Source: Arenicellales bacterium
GTDB taxonomy: Bacteria; Pseudomonadota; Gammaproteobacteria; Arenicellales; UBA868
Assembly (NCBI GenBank): GCA_030754035.1
Contig: JASMBC010000002.1
Coordinates: 77,441 to 141,440 of the forward strand
Direction: 5' to 3'
DNA: 64,000 bases
Positions 42,569-52,477 of the stretch are shown here, one piece after another (positions within the stretch are counted from its first letter, which is position 1; each line of letters opens with the position of its first letter). The position numbers and the translations under genes are program-made. The notes under the pieces were generated by a model. The model ran no database searches and was not told the DNA's origin. It saw only the letters and a list, made by a program, of their open reading frames with translations.

Positions 42569-43995
42569 GCGCTGCTGCCAGCCAGAAAGTGGCGTTTCGT
42601 GAGCGTACAACACGCGCCTTGCGCGACAGCAATCTGCAACAGGCTATGGGTAAGGCCCGCGGCGGTTTTATTGAAAAACGCCTTGAAGCGATGGCCGCGT
42701 TGCCGGAATTTGATGAGACTCGGGATGCGGCCCGTGACATTAAGGACCATGTGCTGGCAAATCTTGATGGATACCTCGAACTGTACGAACAGAAAGTGAT
42801 TGAAAATGGCGGCCAGGTGCACTGGGCCCGCACTGCTGAAGAGGCCTGCCAGATCGTTGCGGATATCTGCCGCGAGGCCAATGCCCAGGTGGTAACCAAA
42901 GGCAAGTCGATGGTTTCGGAGGAAATGCACCTGAACTCAGTGCTTGAGGCCGCCGGCCTGAAGGTGGTTGAAACCGATTTGGGGGAATACATCGTCCAAC
43001 TGGCAGGGGAGACGCCCAGTCATATTATTGCCCCAGCGGTACACAAGACCCGCGAGCAGATTACTGAGCTCTTTCATGAACATCATAGCAAGCTTGGCTA
43101 CACCGACCGGGTGACACAGCGCGAGGCTTTGGTTAATGAAGCTCGCAGTGTACTGAGGGGCACTTTTGTCACGGCTGATGTGGGGATCACCGGAGCCAAC
43201 TTTCTGGTGGCAGAAACCGGAGCAAATGTTATCGTGACCAACGAGGGTAATGGGGATCTGACCAGTTCCCTGCCTCGGGTACACATTGTGACAGCAGGGA
43301 TCGAAAAAGTGATTCCCTCGCTGGATGATTTATCGGTTTTGTTGCGAGTACTCGCGCGCAGCGCCACCGGGCAAGAAATGTCGGCCTACACCTCGCTGTA
43401 TTCGGGGCCACGCCAAGATACCGACAGCGAAGGCCCTGAAGCCTACCACGTGGTCTTGTTGGATAACGGACGCTCTACCATGCTGGGTGGAGACTATCGG
43501 TCTATGTTGCGCTGTATCCGCTGTGGGGCTTGCCTGAATCATTGTCCGGTCTATAGCGCGATCGGTGGACACGCTTACGGCTGGGTCTATTCCGGACCTA
43601 TGGGGTCGGTGCTTACCCCTTTACTTAATGGTTTCGACGATTCGGTTGATTTGCCTAATGCCTGCACTTTGAACGGGCGCTGCAAGGCGGTTTGCCCGGT
43701 ACGCATACCTTTGTCCGATCTGTTGCTCAAACATCGCCTTGAGCAGTATCGGCGTCGACTGACGCCATTGTTCGGAAGGTTCTTAGTACGAGCCTGGGCT
43801 TGGGTTGCGACTCGGCCGAGGTTGTATCAGGGATTGATGGCTTTGCCGCTGTGGTTGATGCGCCGTCGCGGGCGCCGTCGCGGCGCACTTGAACACATTC
43901 CCTTTGCTGGTGGTTGGACCGACAGTCGTGATTTCCCAACACCCGCTGGCCGTTCTTTTATCCGTCAGTGGCATTCGCGAAAGGGTAAGTCATGA
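42565..43995 (+). CDS. lutB: L-lactate utilisation iron-sulfur protein LutB
   Basis: A 476-residue LUD-domain protein with a C-terminal ferredoxin-like segment. The LUD core includes AQVVTKGKSMVSEEMHLN and GITGANFLVAETGANVIVTN. The first cluster motif is complete (CIRCGACLNHCPVYS). The second reads CTLNGRCKAVCPV with Asn where the usual second Cys stands, leaving three Cys. The end is very basic. It overlaps lutA and lutC by 4 bases each, so one complex is expected. Confidence 0.92.
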   Translation: MSAAASQKVAFRERTTRALRDSNLQQAMGKARGGFIEKRLEAMAALPEFDETRDAARDIKDHVLANLDGYLELYEQKVIENGGQVHWARTAEEACQIVADICREANAQVVTKGKSMVSEEMHLNSVLEAAGLKVVETDLGEYIVQLAGETPSHIIAPAVHKTREQITELFHEHHSKLGYTDRVTQREALVNEARSVLRGTFVTADVGITGANFLVAETGANVIVTNEGNGDLTSSLPRVHIVTAGIEKVIPSLDDLSVLLRVLARSATGQEMSAYTSLYSGPRQDTDSEGPEAYHVVLLDNGRSTMLGGDYRSMLRCIRCGACLNHCPVYSAIGGHAYGWVYSGPMGSVLTPLLNGFDDSVDLPNACTLNGRCKAVCPVRIPLSDLLLKHRLEQYRRRLTPLFGRFLVRAWAWVATRPRLYQGLMALPLWLMRRRGRRRGALEHIPFAGGWTDSRDFPTPAGRSFIRQWHSRKGKS

Positions 43996-44648
43996 CTGAG
44001 GCCCGCACTCAGATTCTCGCCAACATTCGCAGCGCCCTGACCGGTGGTGAGCCGCGAACACCCTTGCGTATGAATGAACTGAAAGCGCGTATCGAGTCCT
44101 CTACTCCAAAGGCTCAGCCACAGTTTGAAGACGATTTGCTCAGACGCTTTTGTCAAAAGCATGTCGCAGTTCATGGAACCTATGAGCGGGTGGCAGCACA
44201 AGATCTCGAAGGTGCCGTGCTCCGCCACATTGGCGCCCATCAGGTTGATCCGCAGTTGTATCTGGGCGCTGGACCCTTGCTTGATGCGGTGCAGTGGTCA
44301 GCTCAGGTATTTACCTATTTCAAGAGTGCGGACCAGCACACTCAGGTCGCGGTCAGTGAAGCCTTTGCTGCGATTGCTGAGACGGGAACGGTTGTGCTGT
44401 GTTCTGGGGCCAGTTCACCCACTTCACACAATTTTTTGCCTGAAGACCACATTGTGGTCGTCGACAGCGCCCGGATGGTCCGTCACCAGGAGGATATCTG
44501 GCCACTTCTGCGCAATCGGGAGGGCGCTGTCGTCCGGGTGGTCAACCTCATTACAGGCCCTTCAAAAACCGGTGATATCGAGCAGACCATCCAGTATGGC
44601 GCTCACGGACCGCGGCGCTTGCACTTATTGATCGTTGAGTCTGCCTAG
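43992..44648 (+). CDS. lutC: L-lactate utilisation protein LutC (LUD domain)
   Basis: A 218-residue LUD-domain protein, third subunit of the lactate oxidation complex. Characteristic text: EAFAAIAETGTVVLCSGAS and LPEDHIVVVDSARMV near the C-terminal half, and the final GPSKTGDIEQTIQYGAHGPR. Begins ATGA inside the lutB stop. No dedicated LctP permease follows. Confidence 0.9.
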   Translation: MTEARTQILANIRSALTGGEPRTPLRMNELKARIESSTPKAQPQFEDDLLRRFCQKHVAVHGTYERVAAQDLEGAVLRHIGAHQVDPQLYLGAGPLLDAVQWSAQVFTYFKSADQHTQVAVSEAFAAIAETGTVVLCSGASSPTSHNFLPEDHIVVVDSARMVRHQEDIWPLLRNREGAVVRVVNLITGPSKTGDIEQTIQYGAHGPRRLHLLIVESA

Positions 44649-44685
44649 TGTTTTGACGCTCGTGTGGCGTTCGCATGCACTCGCT

Positions 44686-44691
44686 ATAATT
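44686..44691 (+). promoter_or_regulatory. -10 element of the fabA-fabB operon
   Basis: TATAAT at 44686-44691, 88 bases before fabA. A TTGACG at 44654 is 26 bases upstream, too far for a normal -35, so the -35 is poor. I do not see a clear FabR-like site. The hexamer match is exact but short. Confidence 0.45.
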
Positions 44692-44778
44692 CCCCTGAGA
44701 TAACCGGGTTAACCAGCAATTCCCACCGCGCCTTCAATCGAGACCGGACGACGCGGCGTCAACAACAGGGCGCGATCA

Positions 44779-45297
44779 ATGCAGACAAGTTTCACGCATG
44801 AACAGTTGCTGGAATGCGGGCGCGGCAGGATGTTTGGACCAGGGAATGCCCAATTGCCGCTGCCACCGATGCTCATGTTCGATCGTATTATCCGGATTTG
44901 TGACGAAGGTGGCGAATACGGAAAGGGAGAGATTGTGGCTGAGCTCGACTTGAACCCACAGTTGTGGTTCTTTGATTGCCATTTTAAACATGACCCGGTA
45001 ATGCCTGGCTGTTTAGGTCTTGATGCCCTCTGGCAGTTGGTGGGATTCTTTTTAGGCTGGAAAGGGGGCTTGGGCCATGGGCGGGCGCTTGGCGCGGGTG
45101 CGATTCGTTTTACCGGCCAGATTACCCCACAGTGCAAACTGGTCCGTTACCGGGTTTCACTTAAGCGCGTGGTGATGCGCCGACTGTACATGGGTATCGC
45201 CGATGGCCAGGTGGAAGTCGATGATCGTACGATTTATACCGGAAAAGACCTTCGGGTAGGCTTGTTTACCGATACCAGTGAGGAGGCTGCAAAATGA
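44779..45297 (+). CDS. fabA: 3-hydroxydecanoyl-ACP dehydratase/isomerase
   Basis: Makes the cis-3-decenoyl-ACP that starts anaerobic-type unsaturated fatty acid synthesis. A 172-residue hotdog protein with H68 ([16 protein letters not shown]) and D82 (LGLDALWQ), equal to E. coli H70/D84. The stop overlaps fabB (ATGA). Presence of fabA with fabB is typical of gammaproteobacteria and alphaproteobacteria. Confidence 0.96.
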   Translation: MQTSFTHEQLLECGRGRMFGPGNAQLPLPPMLMFDRIIRICDEGGEYGKGEIVAELDLNPQLWFFDCHFKHDPVMPGCLGLDALWQLVGFFLGWKGGLGHGRALGAGAIRFTGQITPQCKLVRYRVSLKRVVMRRLYMGIADGQVEVDDRTIYTGKDLRVGLFTDTSEEAAK

Positions 45298-46511
45298 GAC
45301 GCGTAGTCATCACCGGCATGGGTATCGTCAGTAGTATCGGAAACAATTGCAGTGATGTCGCCGCATCGTTGCGCTGCGGGCGTTCGGGGATTGTTTTTGC
45401 CGATGAGTATCGTGATCTGAATTTTCGCTCCCAGGTGCATGGCAGTATAGATATCGATCTGGATCAGTTAATTGAGCGCAAGCTCAAACGCTTCATGGGC
45501 GATTCGGCTGCCTATAACTATATTGCGATGCGTGAGGCCCTCGAGGGCTCAGGGCTCACCGAAGCCGATGTCTCGAACCCCCGTACCGGATTGGTAGTTG
45601 GTAGCGGGGGCGGCTCACCAGAAAACATTGTCGTCGCTGCAGACCTGCTTCGCGAGAAAGGGGTTAAGCGAGTGGGACCATACATGGTGACCCGGACCAT
45701 GGGCAGCACCAACTCAGCATGTCTTGGTACAGCGTTTGGTATCAAGGGCGTCTCCTACTCAATCAGTTCTGCCTGCTCGACCAGCGCCCACTGTATTGGC
45801 AATGGCATGGAACTGATCCAGATGGGCAAGCAGGATATTGTTTTTGCGGGAGGCGGTGAGGAACTGCATTGGTCCACCTCGGTATTGTTTGATGCGATGG
45901 GGGCGATGTCATCGCGCTACAACGAGTCACCCCAGGCGGCATCTCGCGCCTACGATGCAGATCGGGATGGTTTCGTTATTTCGGGAGGTGGTGGCGTTCT
46001 GGTGCTGGAGGCGCTTGAGCATGCACAGCACCGAGGTGCGACCATCTATGCCGAACTGGTGGGATACGGCGCCACCGGCGATGGCGTTGACATGGTTCAG
46101 CCCTCTGGAGAGGGCGCAGTTCGTTGCATGAACCTGGCGCTTCAGGATGTGACAGAGCCTGTGGATTACATCAATACCCATGGCACCAGTACGCCGGTGG
46201 GGGATATTCGAGAACTGGAGGCAATCCGCGAGGTTTTTGGCGCTAAGGTTCCGCCATTGAGCGCGACCAAATCTCTGACAGGACATGCTCTTGGCGCGGC
46301 GGGCGTTAACGAGGCCATTTATTCTCTGTTGATGCTGCAGGGGGGCTTTCTTGCTCCGTCTATTAATATCGAAAACCTGGACCCGCAGGCGCTGGGTTTT
46401 CCGATTGTCCGACAGACCATAGAGGTCGATGATCTACATACCGTGATGTCTAACAGCTTCGGCTTTGGTGGCACCAACGCAACTCTGGTTTTTCAGCGCT
46501 TCACCGACTGA
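45294..46511 (+). CDS. fabB: 3-oxoacyl-ACP synthase I
   Basis: Elongates the unsaturated branch, 405 residues. Catalytic C161 (SSACSTSAH), H in [13 protein letters not shown] and H in [13 protein letters not shown] form the Cys-His-His triad. Partner of fabA with 4-base overlap. Nothing atypical. Confidence 0.96.
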   Translation: MRRVVITGMGIVSSIGNNCSDVAASLRCGRSGIVFADEYRDLNFRSQVHGSIDIDLDQLIERKLKRFMGDSAAYNYIAMREALEGSGLTEADVSNPRTGLVVGSGGGSPENIVVAADLLREKGVKRVGPYMVTRTMGSTNSACLGTAFGIKGVSYSISSACSTSAHCIGNGMELIQMGKQDIVFAGGGEELHWSTSVLFDAMGAMSSRYNESPQAASRAYDADRDGFVISGGGGVLVLEALEHAQHRGATIYAELVGYGATGDGVDMVQPSGEGAVRCMNLALQDVTEPVDYINTHGTSTPVGDIRELEAIREVFGAKVPPLSATKSLTGHALGAAGVNEAIYSLLMLQGGFLAPSINIENLDPQALGFPIVRQTIEVDDLHTVMSNSFGFGGTNATLVFQRFTD

Positions 46512-46521
46512 ATCTTTTTTT
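46492..46521 (+). terminator. Possible weak terminator at the end of fabB
   Basis: TTCAG (46492-46496) can pair with CTGAA (46508-46512), overlapping the stop codon, and is followed at once by TCTTTTTTT. The T run is good but the stem is only five pairs with an 11-base loop. Confidence 0.35.
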
Positions 46522-46547
46522 AACTACCTTTTGCGTTGCGGCATTGA

Positions 46548-47813
46548 CTATCCCGTAGTTGTTTTGTCGACTTTCCGGGTTACTCTGGTATCGGAGTCAA
46601 ATCGATCTTGGACATAGCTCTCGACCAGAGCGACAAACTGTACTGCGATATCGTTACCTCGCAAGGTAAGTACTTTTTTCCCATCCTGGTAGACTGGTGC
46701 CGCCGGCTGCTCACCGGTGCCCGGTAGGCTAATGCCGATGTCGGCATGACGGCTCTCCCCGGGCCCATTGACTATACAGCCCATCACTGCGACAGATAAC
46801 GACTCTACACCGGGGTAGCGCGCCTGCCAGTGAGGCATGCGTGCTTGCAAGTGGTCTTGTACCTCACTTGCCAGGCGCTGAAAAAAATCGCTGGTGGTTC
46901 GACCACAGCCGGGACAGGCAGTGACCTGTGGCGAAAAACTGCGTAACCCAAGGGACTGCAGTATTGTCTGGGCAACCCGAACCTCCCGAGTGCGGCTCTC
47001 ACCGGGCTGCGGCGTGAGCGATACCCGGATCGTGTCGCCAATGCCTTCGTGTATCAGAATTGCCAAGGCGGCGGTCGACGAAACGACACCCTTGTCCCCC
47101 ATGCCTGCCTCGGTCAGACCCAGATGCAACGCCAGGTCCGAACGGCGCGACAGTTCGCGATAAACATGAATAAGGTCGGATACGCGGCTGACCTTGGCTG
47201 AGAGAATAATCTGACTGGGTTCAAGGCCTTCCCGCTGCGCCAGTGCTGCGCTGCTTAATGCCGAATCGACCAGCGCTTCCCGGGTGATTGCCTCCAGGGA
47301 GTGTGGCTGCTTGGTTGCAGCGTTCTCATCAAGTTTTTGTGCCAGGAGTTGCTGATCGAGTGAGCCCCAGTTGACACCGATCCGTACTGGCTTGTTACGA
47401 CGGCAGGCTTGTTCAATCATCTGGCAAAAACGTATATCGCGTTTTTGACCCTTACCGACATTGCCTGGGTTGATTCGGTATTTGTCCAGCGCATCGGCAC
47501 AGTCGTCAACATCGCGCAACAGGGTGTGACCGTTATAGTGAAAATCACCCACCAGCGGAACGTCGCATCCTGCCGAGCGTAAGCGATGATGGATCTTGGG
47601 TACGGCCCGCGCAGCGGCCTGGGTATCGACTGTAATGCGGACGATTTCGGAACCTGCTTCAGCTAGTTCCAAAATCTGACTGGTCGTGGCTTCGACGTTT
47701 GCAGTATCGGTGTTGGTCATTGACTGCACCACCACCGGGACATTGCCACCAATTCGTATACCGCCCACGTTGACAGTGTGGTTTAGTTTTCTGGGAATAA
47801 GAATCTCGTCCAT
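46548..47813 (-). CDS. ispG: 4-hydroxy-3-methylbut-2-enyl diphosphate synthase
   Basis: MEP-pathway [4Fe-4S] enzyme of 421 residues. N-terminal [23 protein letters not shown] barrel text [20 protein letters not shown] and C-terminal cluster ligands [10 protein letters not shown] with [11 protein letters not shown]; the three Cys are intact. Same strand as the leucine genes upstream (40-base gap) but it is a housekeeping gene. Together with dxs and ispA in this window it marks the MEP route to isoprenoids. Confidence 0.96.
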   Translation of the reverse strand: MDEILIPRKLNHTVNVGGIRIGGNVPVVVQSMTNTDTANVEATTSQILELAEAGSEIVRITVDTQAAARAVPKIHHRLRSAGCDVPLVGDFHYNGHTLLRDVDDCADALDKYRINPGNVGKGQKRDIRFCQMIEQACRRNKPVRIGVNWGSLDQQLLAQKLDENAATKQPHSLEAITREALVDSALSSAALAQREGLEPSQIILSAKVSRVSDLIHVYRELSRRSDLALHLGLTEAGMGDKGVVSSTAALAILIHEGIGDTIRVSLTPQPGESRTREVRVAQTILQSLGLRSFSPQVTACPGCGRTTSDFFQRLASEVQDHLQARMPHWQARYPGVESLSVAVMGCIVNGPGESRHADIGISLPGTGEQPAAPVYQDGKKVLTLRGNDIAVQFVALVESYVQDRFDSDTRVTRKVDKTTTG

Positions 47814-47853
47814 GCTGATTTACCAGGAGCAGGAGAGGGCGATCCTAGCGGGC

Positions 47854-49464
47854 CTACATCCGAAATACGCCGAAATGACTTTCTTCAATCGGCGCATTAT
47901 GAACAGTTGCCAGAGCCAGGGATAGTACCCGGCGGGTATGAGCCGGGTCGATGATCCCGTCATCCCAAAGGCGAGCACTGGCATAAAACGGGCTTCCTTG
48001 GTGCTCATACTGACTGGCGATGGCAGAGCGGAATTGCGCCTCAGCCTCAGTGGACCATTCCTGACCAGCCTGCTGGGCACCGTCGCGCCGCACTTGCGCC
48101 AATACCTGTGCTGCGGTATCTCCACCCATCACGGAGATACGTGCATTGGGCCACATCCACAAAAATCGCGGGTCATAGGCACGGCCGCACATGCCGTAAT
48201 TGCCAGCGCCAAAACTGCCGCCGATGATTACTGTGAGTTTGGGTACACGGCTACAAGCAACCGCGGTTACCAGTTTGGCACCATCGCGGGCGATGCCTCC
48301 ATGCTCATAGCGGCTGCCAACCATGAAGCCGGTAATATTTTGCAAAAACAGCAGTGGAATCTTGCGTTGACTGCACAGTTCGATGAAATGGGCGCCTTTG
48401 AGTGCAGATTCGGAAAACAGAATCCCGTTGTTGGCGATAATGCCGATGGGGTAGCCGCCAATCCGGGCAAAGCCGCAGACCAGGGTTTTGCCATAACGCG
48501 CCTTGAACTCGTCGAACTCGCCGGCGTCGACAATGCGGCAGATAATTTCACGAACATCAAATGGCAGGCGTGGATCAGTTGGAATAATGCCGTAAAGCTC
48601 CTCCACCCCATGGATGGGGTCGGCAGGCTCAGGTTCAAAGGGGAAGACCGCGGGAGGCGGGCGGTTTAGATGAGAGACGATGCCCCGTGTCAGCTCCAGC
48701 GCATGCCGGTCGTCATTGGCGAGATAGTCGGCCACCCCCGAGATACGGGTATGCACATCAGCGCCGCCGAGCGCCTCGGCACTCACTTCCTCGCCAGTCG
48801 CCGCTTTTACCAGTGGCGGCCCACCGAGAAAAATAGTGCCTTGCCGGCGAACGATAATAGCCTGGTCTGACATGGCCGGCACATAAGCGCCCCCGGCGGT
48901 GCACGACCCCATGACCACCGAAATCTGAGGAATCCCTGCAGCAGACATATTCGCCTGATTGAAGAATATTCGGCCAAAATGTTCCCGGTCGGGAAACACC
49001 TCATCTTGGCGGGACAGGTAGGCCCCACCGGAGTCGACCAGATAAATGCAGGGCAGGCGATTTTGTTCAGCGATGGCCTGGGCGCGAAGGTGTTTTTTGA
49101 CCGTAATCGGGTAGTAGGTGCCACCCTTCACAGTGGCATCGTTGACGACCACTACGCAGGGTCGTCCGTGGATCTGGCCGATACCCGTGACAATACCCCC
49201 ACAAGGTACTTCGTCTTCGTATAATTTCCAGCCCGCGAGCTGTGAGAATTCGAGAAAAGTGCTGCCTGGGTCGAGCAGTCCTTCGATCCGCTCCCGCGCT
49301 AGCAGTTTGCCCCGGGCGGCGTGGCGTTGGCGCGCCTTTGCACTTCCGCCTTGGGCAACTCTTTCAATAACGTTGCAAAGAGCGGTCGTTTTTTGCAGCA
49401 TTGCCTTCCGGTTTGCAGCAAAGTCGGCTGAAGTGGTATCTATCCGGCTGGCGAACGCACTCAT
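47854..49464 (-). CDS. liuB: Methylcrotonoyl-CoA carboxylase carboxyltransferase subunit
   Basis: Beta subunit of 3-methylcrotonyl-CoA carboxylase of leucine breakdown, 536 residues from ATG 49464, the usual length. Two crotonase-like carboxyltransferase halves contain [35 protein letters not shown], and [20 protein letters not shown]. The biotin-carrying alpha subunit is not in the window. Upstream open sequence to 49515 has no support. The neighbours (acyl-CoA dehydrogenase, thiolase) support leucine over propionyl-CoA or geranyl-CoA. Confidence 0.9.
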   Translation of the reverse strand: MSAFASRIDTTSADFAANRKAMLQKTTALCNVIERVAQGGSAKARQRHAARGKLLARERIEGLLDPGSTFLEFSQLAGWKLYEDEVPCGGIVTGIGQIHGRPCVVVVNDATVKGGTYYPITVKKHLRAQAIAEQNRLPCIYLVDSGGAYLSRQDEVFPDREHFGRIFFNQANMSAAGIPQISVVMGSCTAGGAYVPAMSDQAIIVRRQGTIFLGGPPLVKAATGEEVSAEALGGADVHTRISGVADYLANDDRHALELTRGIVSHLNRPPPAVFPFEPEPADPIHGVEELYGIIPTDPRLPFDVREIICRIVDAGEFDEFKARYGKTLVCGFARIGGYPIGIIANNGILFSESALKGAHFIELCSQRKIPLLFLQNITGFMVGSRYEHGGIARDGAKLVTAVACSRVPKLTVIIGGSFGAGNYGMCGRAYDPRFLWMWPNARISVMGGDTAAQVLAQVRRDGAQQAGQEWSTEAEAQFRSAIASQYEHQGSPFYASARLWDDGIIDPAHTRRVLSLALATVHNAPIEESHFGVFRM

Positions 49465-49483
49465 GTGATTAGTCCAATTAGTG

Positions 49484-49756
49484 TTACCAGCCGCCGCGCG
49501 ACAGCCGCTGGTCAAGATGCTCGAGGCGGTCGGCGCCCCAGAATGGTTCCTGGTCTACAACCAGAAACGGCGAGCCAGAAACGCCCTGGGAGAGCGCTTC
49601 GTCATTGACTGCGCACAACTGGCGTTTGAGATCCTCGGATTGAATGCCAGCTTTAATGTGCTGTGGTGCGTTGCCAGCCAGTTTGTCAATCCGCTCACTG
49701 GCGAGATAGTCATAGGGCGATGAAAAATCAAAGAAGAACTCGATGGGTGTAGTCAT
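49484..49756 (-). pseudogene. Internally deleted DsbA-family (HCCA isomerase-like) remnant
   Basis: The 90-codon frame begins like a full 2-hydroxychromene-2-carboxylate isomerase family protein (MTTPIEFFFDFSSPYDYLAS) and ends like one ([20 protein letters not shown], then RGGW), but whole members have about 200 residues. Roughly 100 residues of the middle, including most of the helical insert, are missing without loss of frame, the join being around residues 28-40. This looks like an in-frame deletion rather than a real small protein. It lies on the minus strand between the thiolase and liuB, and the frame remains open. It could still be translated as a truncated protein. Confidence 0.7.
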
Positions 49757-49781
49757 GGCGATCTCACTATTGGGAAGTCGA

Positions 49782-50969
49782 TCAGCTAATACGTTCGAAA
49801 GCCATCGCGGTGGCTTCACCACCGCCGATACACAGCGAAGCTACACCCCGGCGCAGGTCGTATCGTGCCATGGCGTGAAGCAAGGTCACGATGATGCGAG
49901 CGCCCGAGGCGCCGACTGGATGTCCCAACGCGCAGGCGCCACCGTGGACGTTTAGCTTTTCGTGCGGTATGGCGAGATCACGCATAGCTGCCATCGCCAC
50001 TACGGCGAAAGCTTCATTGACTTCAAAAAGGTCAACCGTATCGACACTCCAGTCGATTGAATCGAGTAGTCTGCGCATGGCGAATACAGGCGCGGTGGTA
50101 AACCAGCCAGGCTCGTTGGCAAAACTGGCGTGCCCGAGTATTCGTGCCAGTGGCACATGGCCCCCTTTTTCGGCATCGGATAAACGCATCATAACTAAGG
50201 CGGCGCCACCGTCTGAGATCGAGCTCGAGTTGGCAGGGGTCACGGTGCCATCTTTACGAAAGGCCGGCTTCAGATGCGGGATCTTCTCGATATTGGCATT
50301 GAGCGGTTGTTCATCGAATTCGACTGTCACGGTCTCTTTGCGTCCAACAATTGAGACCGGGGTGATTTCATCGCGAAACGCACCACTCTCTGTCGCTTCC
50401 TTGGCCCGGGTGAGCGACTCGATAGCAAAGTCGTCCTGGTCTTTACGGCTGAAGCCATAACGCTCAGCGCAGTCTTCCGCGTAATGGCCCATCAGTTTGC
50501 CGGGTTCGTAGGCATCTTCAAGTCCGTCGACAAATATGTGATCTAGCAGTTCGCCATTACCGAGCCGGTAACCCGCGCGGGCTTTAGGCAGCAAGTAAGG
50601 GGCATTACTCATACTCTCCAGTCCGCCGGTCACAGTGACGCGACCGGCACCGGCACGAATGATATCGTGGCCCAGCATGGCGGCTTTCATGCCTGAGCCA
50701 CACATCTTGTTGATGGTGGTGCATGGTATGGCGAGCGGCAGTCCAGCCCCGAGTGCTGCCTGGCGGGCAGGGGCCTGACGTTGTCCGGCCGGGAGTACGC
50801 ATCCCATCAGTACTTCATCCACTGAATCTGGCGCACTACCTGAACGCTCGATCGCTGCGGCAATAGCCGCGGCCCCCAGTTCGGGGGCTTTGAGCCCTGT
50901 TAGACTGCCCTGGAAACTGCCCATTGGGGTTCGGGCGGCGCCAGTAATGACGATTGGATCATCGTGCAT
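49782..50969 (-). CDS. Acetyl-CoA acetyltransferase (thiolase)
   Basis: Thiolase of 395 residues from ATG 50969, with a strong GAAGGAGGA 7 bases upstream. Active-site Cys in NKMCGSGMKAA, His in GGACALGHPVGASG and the second Cys in CIGGGEATAMA are all present. In leucine operons the thiolase cleaves acetoacetyl-CoA, matching its position after the isovaleryl-CoA dehydrogenase gene. General biosynthetic or degradative thiolase function cannot be separated by sequence. Confidence 0.93.
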   Translation of the reverse strand: MHDDPIVITGAARTPMGSFQGSLTGLKAPELGAAAIAAAIERSGSAPDSVDEVLMGCVLPAGQRQAPARQAALGAGLPLAIPCTTINKMCGSGMKAAMLGHDIIRAGAGRVTVTGGLESMSNAPYLLPKARAGYRLGNGELLDHIFVDGLEDAYEPGKLMGHYAEDCAERYGFSRKDQDDFAIESLTRAKEATESGAFRDEITPVSIVGRKETVTVEFDEQPLNANIEKIPHLKPAFRKDGTVTPANSSSISDGGAALVMMRLSDAEKGGHVPLARILGHASFANEPGWFTTAPVFAMRRLLDSIDWSVDTVDLFEVNEAFAVVAMAAMRDLAIPHEKLNVHGGACALGHPVGASGARIIVTLLHAMARYDLRRGVASLCIGGGEATAMAFERIS

Positions 50970-50982
50970 GATGAGTCCTCCT

Positions 50983-52161
50983 TCAGTTACTTTCGTTAAA
51001 GAGTTCGCGGCCAATCAACATCCGTCGCATTTCACTGGTACCAGCACCAATTTCATAAAGCTTTGCATCTCGCAACAGTCGGCCGGCGGCCTGTTCGTTG
51101 ACATAGCCTGAAGCGCCAAGCAATTGGATCGCGTCCAGGGCCATCTGAGTCGCCCGCTCGGCACTGTACAGGATTGCCCCGGCCGCATCTTTGCGTGTGG
51201 TTTCTTTGCGGTCACATGCTCTGGCCACTGCATAGACATAGGCGCGACAGGCATCGAGTGTAGTGTACATATCGGCCAGTTTGGCCTGTACCAGTTGAAA
51301 TGTACCAATAGGCTGGCCGAATTGGTGACGCTCGTGTACGTACGGCAAAACGATATCAAGGCAGGCCTGCATCAGGCCAAGTGGCCCTCCGGAGAGAACC
51401 ACGCGCTCATAGTCCAGCCCGCTCATCAGCACGGCTACCCCGGCATTTTCGAGTCCTAGTATATTTTCCCCGGGAACCTCACAGTCCTGAAATACCAGCT
51501 CGCAGGTGTTCGAGCCACGCATTCCTAGTTTATCCAGCTTGGCAGAGGTCGAAAAACCCGTAAAACCGCGTTCGATAATGAATGCGGTGATGCCGTGGGC
51601 CCCTGCTTTAGGTTCGGTTTTGGCGTATACCACTAGTGTGTCAGCATCTGGCCCGTTAGTGATCCACATCTTGGTGCCGTTCAGTACGTAATGATCGCCG
51701 TGCTTGTCTGCCCGCAGGCGCATACTGACAACGTCGGACCCTGCGCTGTGCTCACTCATGGCCAGCGCGCCTACACATTTGCCACTGATCAGATCAGGGA
51801 GGAAGCGCGCTTGCTGGTCTAGCGACCCGTTACGGCGAATCTGGTTGACGCACAGGTTCGAGTGGGCTCCATAGGACAGACCAACAGCCCCTGAAGCACG
51901 ACTGATTTCTTCCATGGCTATGGTGTGCTCAAGATAGCCCATTCCAGAGCCGCCGAACTCAGGATCAACCGTAACCCCGAGTAAACCCAGATCACCGAAC
52001 TTAGCCCAAAGGTCGGGGGGGAAAGTGTTTTCGCGGTCTATCGCTTGCGCGCGCGGCGCGATTTCACGGGCAGCGAACTCGGCGACTGTCTGGCGCAGTA
52101 GTTGCGCTGTTTCTCCCAGATCAAAATTGAGTCCGAGGGTGGAATGCGATGAGATCGTCAT
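50983..52161 (-). CDS. liuA: Isovaleryl-CoA dehydrogenase
   Basis: Acyl-CoA dehydrogenase of 392 residues. [18 protein letters not shown] is the FAD/substrate region, [20 protein letters not shown] the C-terminal signature. The catalytic Glu is in [18 protein letters not shown], in the internal position used by isovaleryl-CoA dehydrogenases rather than the C-terminal one. First gene of the minus-strand leucine operon; the thiolase start is 14 bases after its stop. Confidence 0.91.
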   Translation of the reverse strand: MTISSHSTLGLNFDLGETAQLLRQTVAEFAAREIAPRAQAIDRENTFPPDLWAKFGDLGLLGVTVDPEFGGSGMGYLEHTIAMEEISRASGAVGLSYGAHSNLCVNQIRRNGSLDQQARFLPDLISGKCVGALAMSEHSAGSDVVSMRLRADKHGDHYVLNGTKMWITNGPDADTLVVYAKTEPKAGAHGITAFIIERGFTGFSTSAKLDKLGMRGSNTCELVFQDCEVPGENILGLENAGVAVLMSGLDYERVVLSGGPLGLMQACLDIVLPYVHERHQFGQPIGTFQLVQAKLADMYTTLDACRAYVYAVARACDRKETTRKDAAGAILYSAERATQMALDAIQLLGASGYVNEQAAGRLLRDAKLYEIGAGTSEMRRMLIGRELFNESN

Positions 52162-52477
52162 GCTTGAAACCGTTACTAAAGGCTGTTTGGTGGGGTAATT
52201 TTAGGTTGACGTTTACGTAAACGTCAACCTAAGGTTTTAATCGACCGGCACCGGATCGCCTGAGCTGGCCCAACGCTAGAATTTTGAGGCCTAAAAAGGG
52301 CTGATTTGTAGTAACTGCTGAGCAATACTATGCGCGACCAACATGAAATTCCCGGACTATCCAGGCAAGGACAGCTGAATTACATCATTTTTGACCATGA
52401 TGCGCTAAAGGCATGCCTACTGATCGGTTACAAAAGGCGTTAATTTATGACAAGCGTGATAATCACATGGGTGATGA
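52162..52477. other. Divergent region, leucine operon / alpha-beta hydrolase
   Basis: 316 bases without a gene. The main content is the palindrome at 52201-52232, described separately. The remainder shows no strong promoter by eye and no RNA gene. The plus-strand hydrolase promoter should also be here. Confidence 0.5.
52201..52232. promoter_or_regulatory. Perfect 32-bp palindrome, probable LiuR-type operator
   Basis: The left half TTAGGTTGACGTTTAC (52201-52216) is the exact reverse complement of the right half GTAAACGTCAACCTAA (52217-52232), with no spacer. Its core, TTGACGTTTAC and mirror, agrees with the TTTACGT-type dyads known for MerR-family LiuR regulators of leucine degradation (from memory). 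It sits 40 bases upstream of the isovaleryl-CoA dehydrogenase start on the minus strand. No liuR gene is in the window. Confidence 0.75.
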
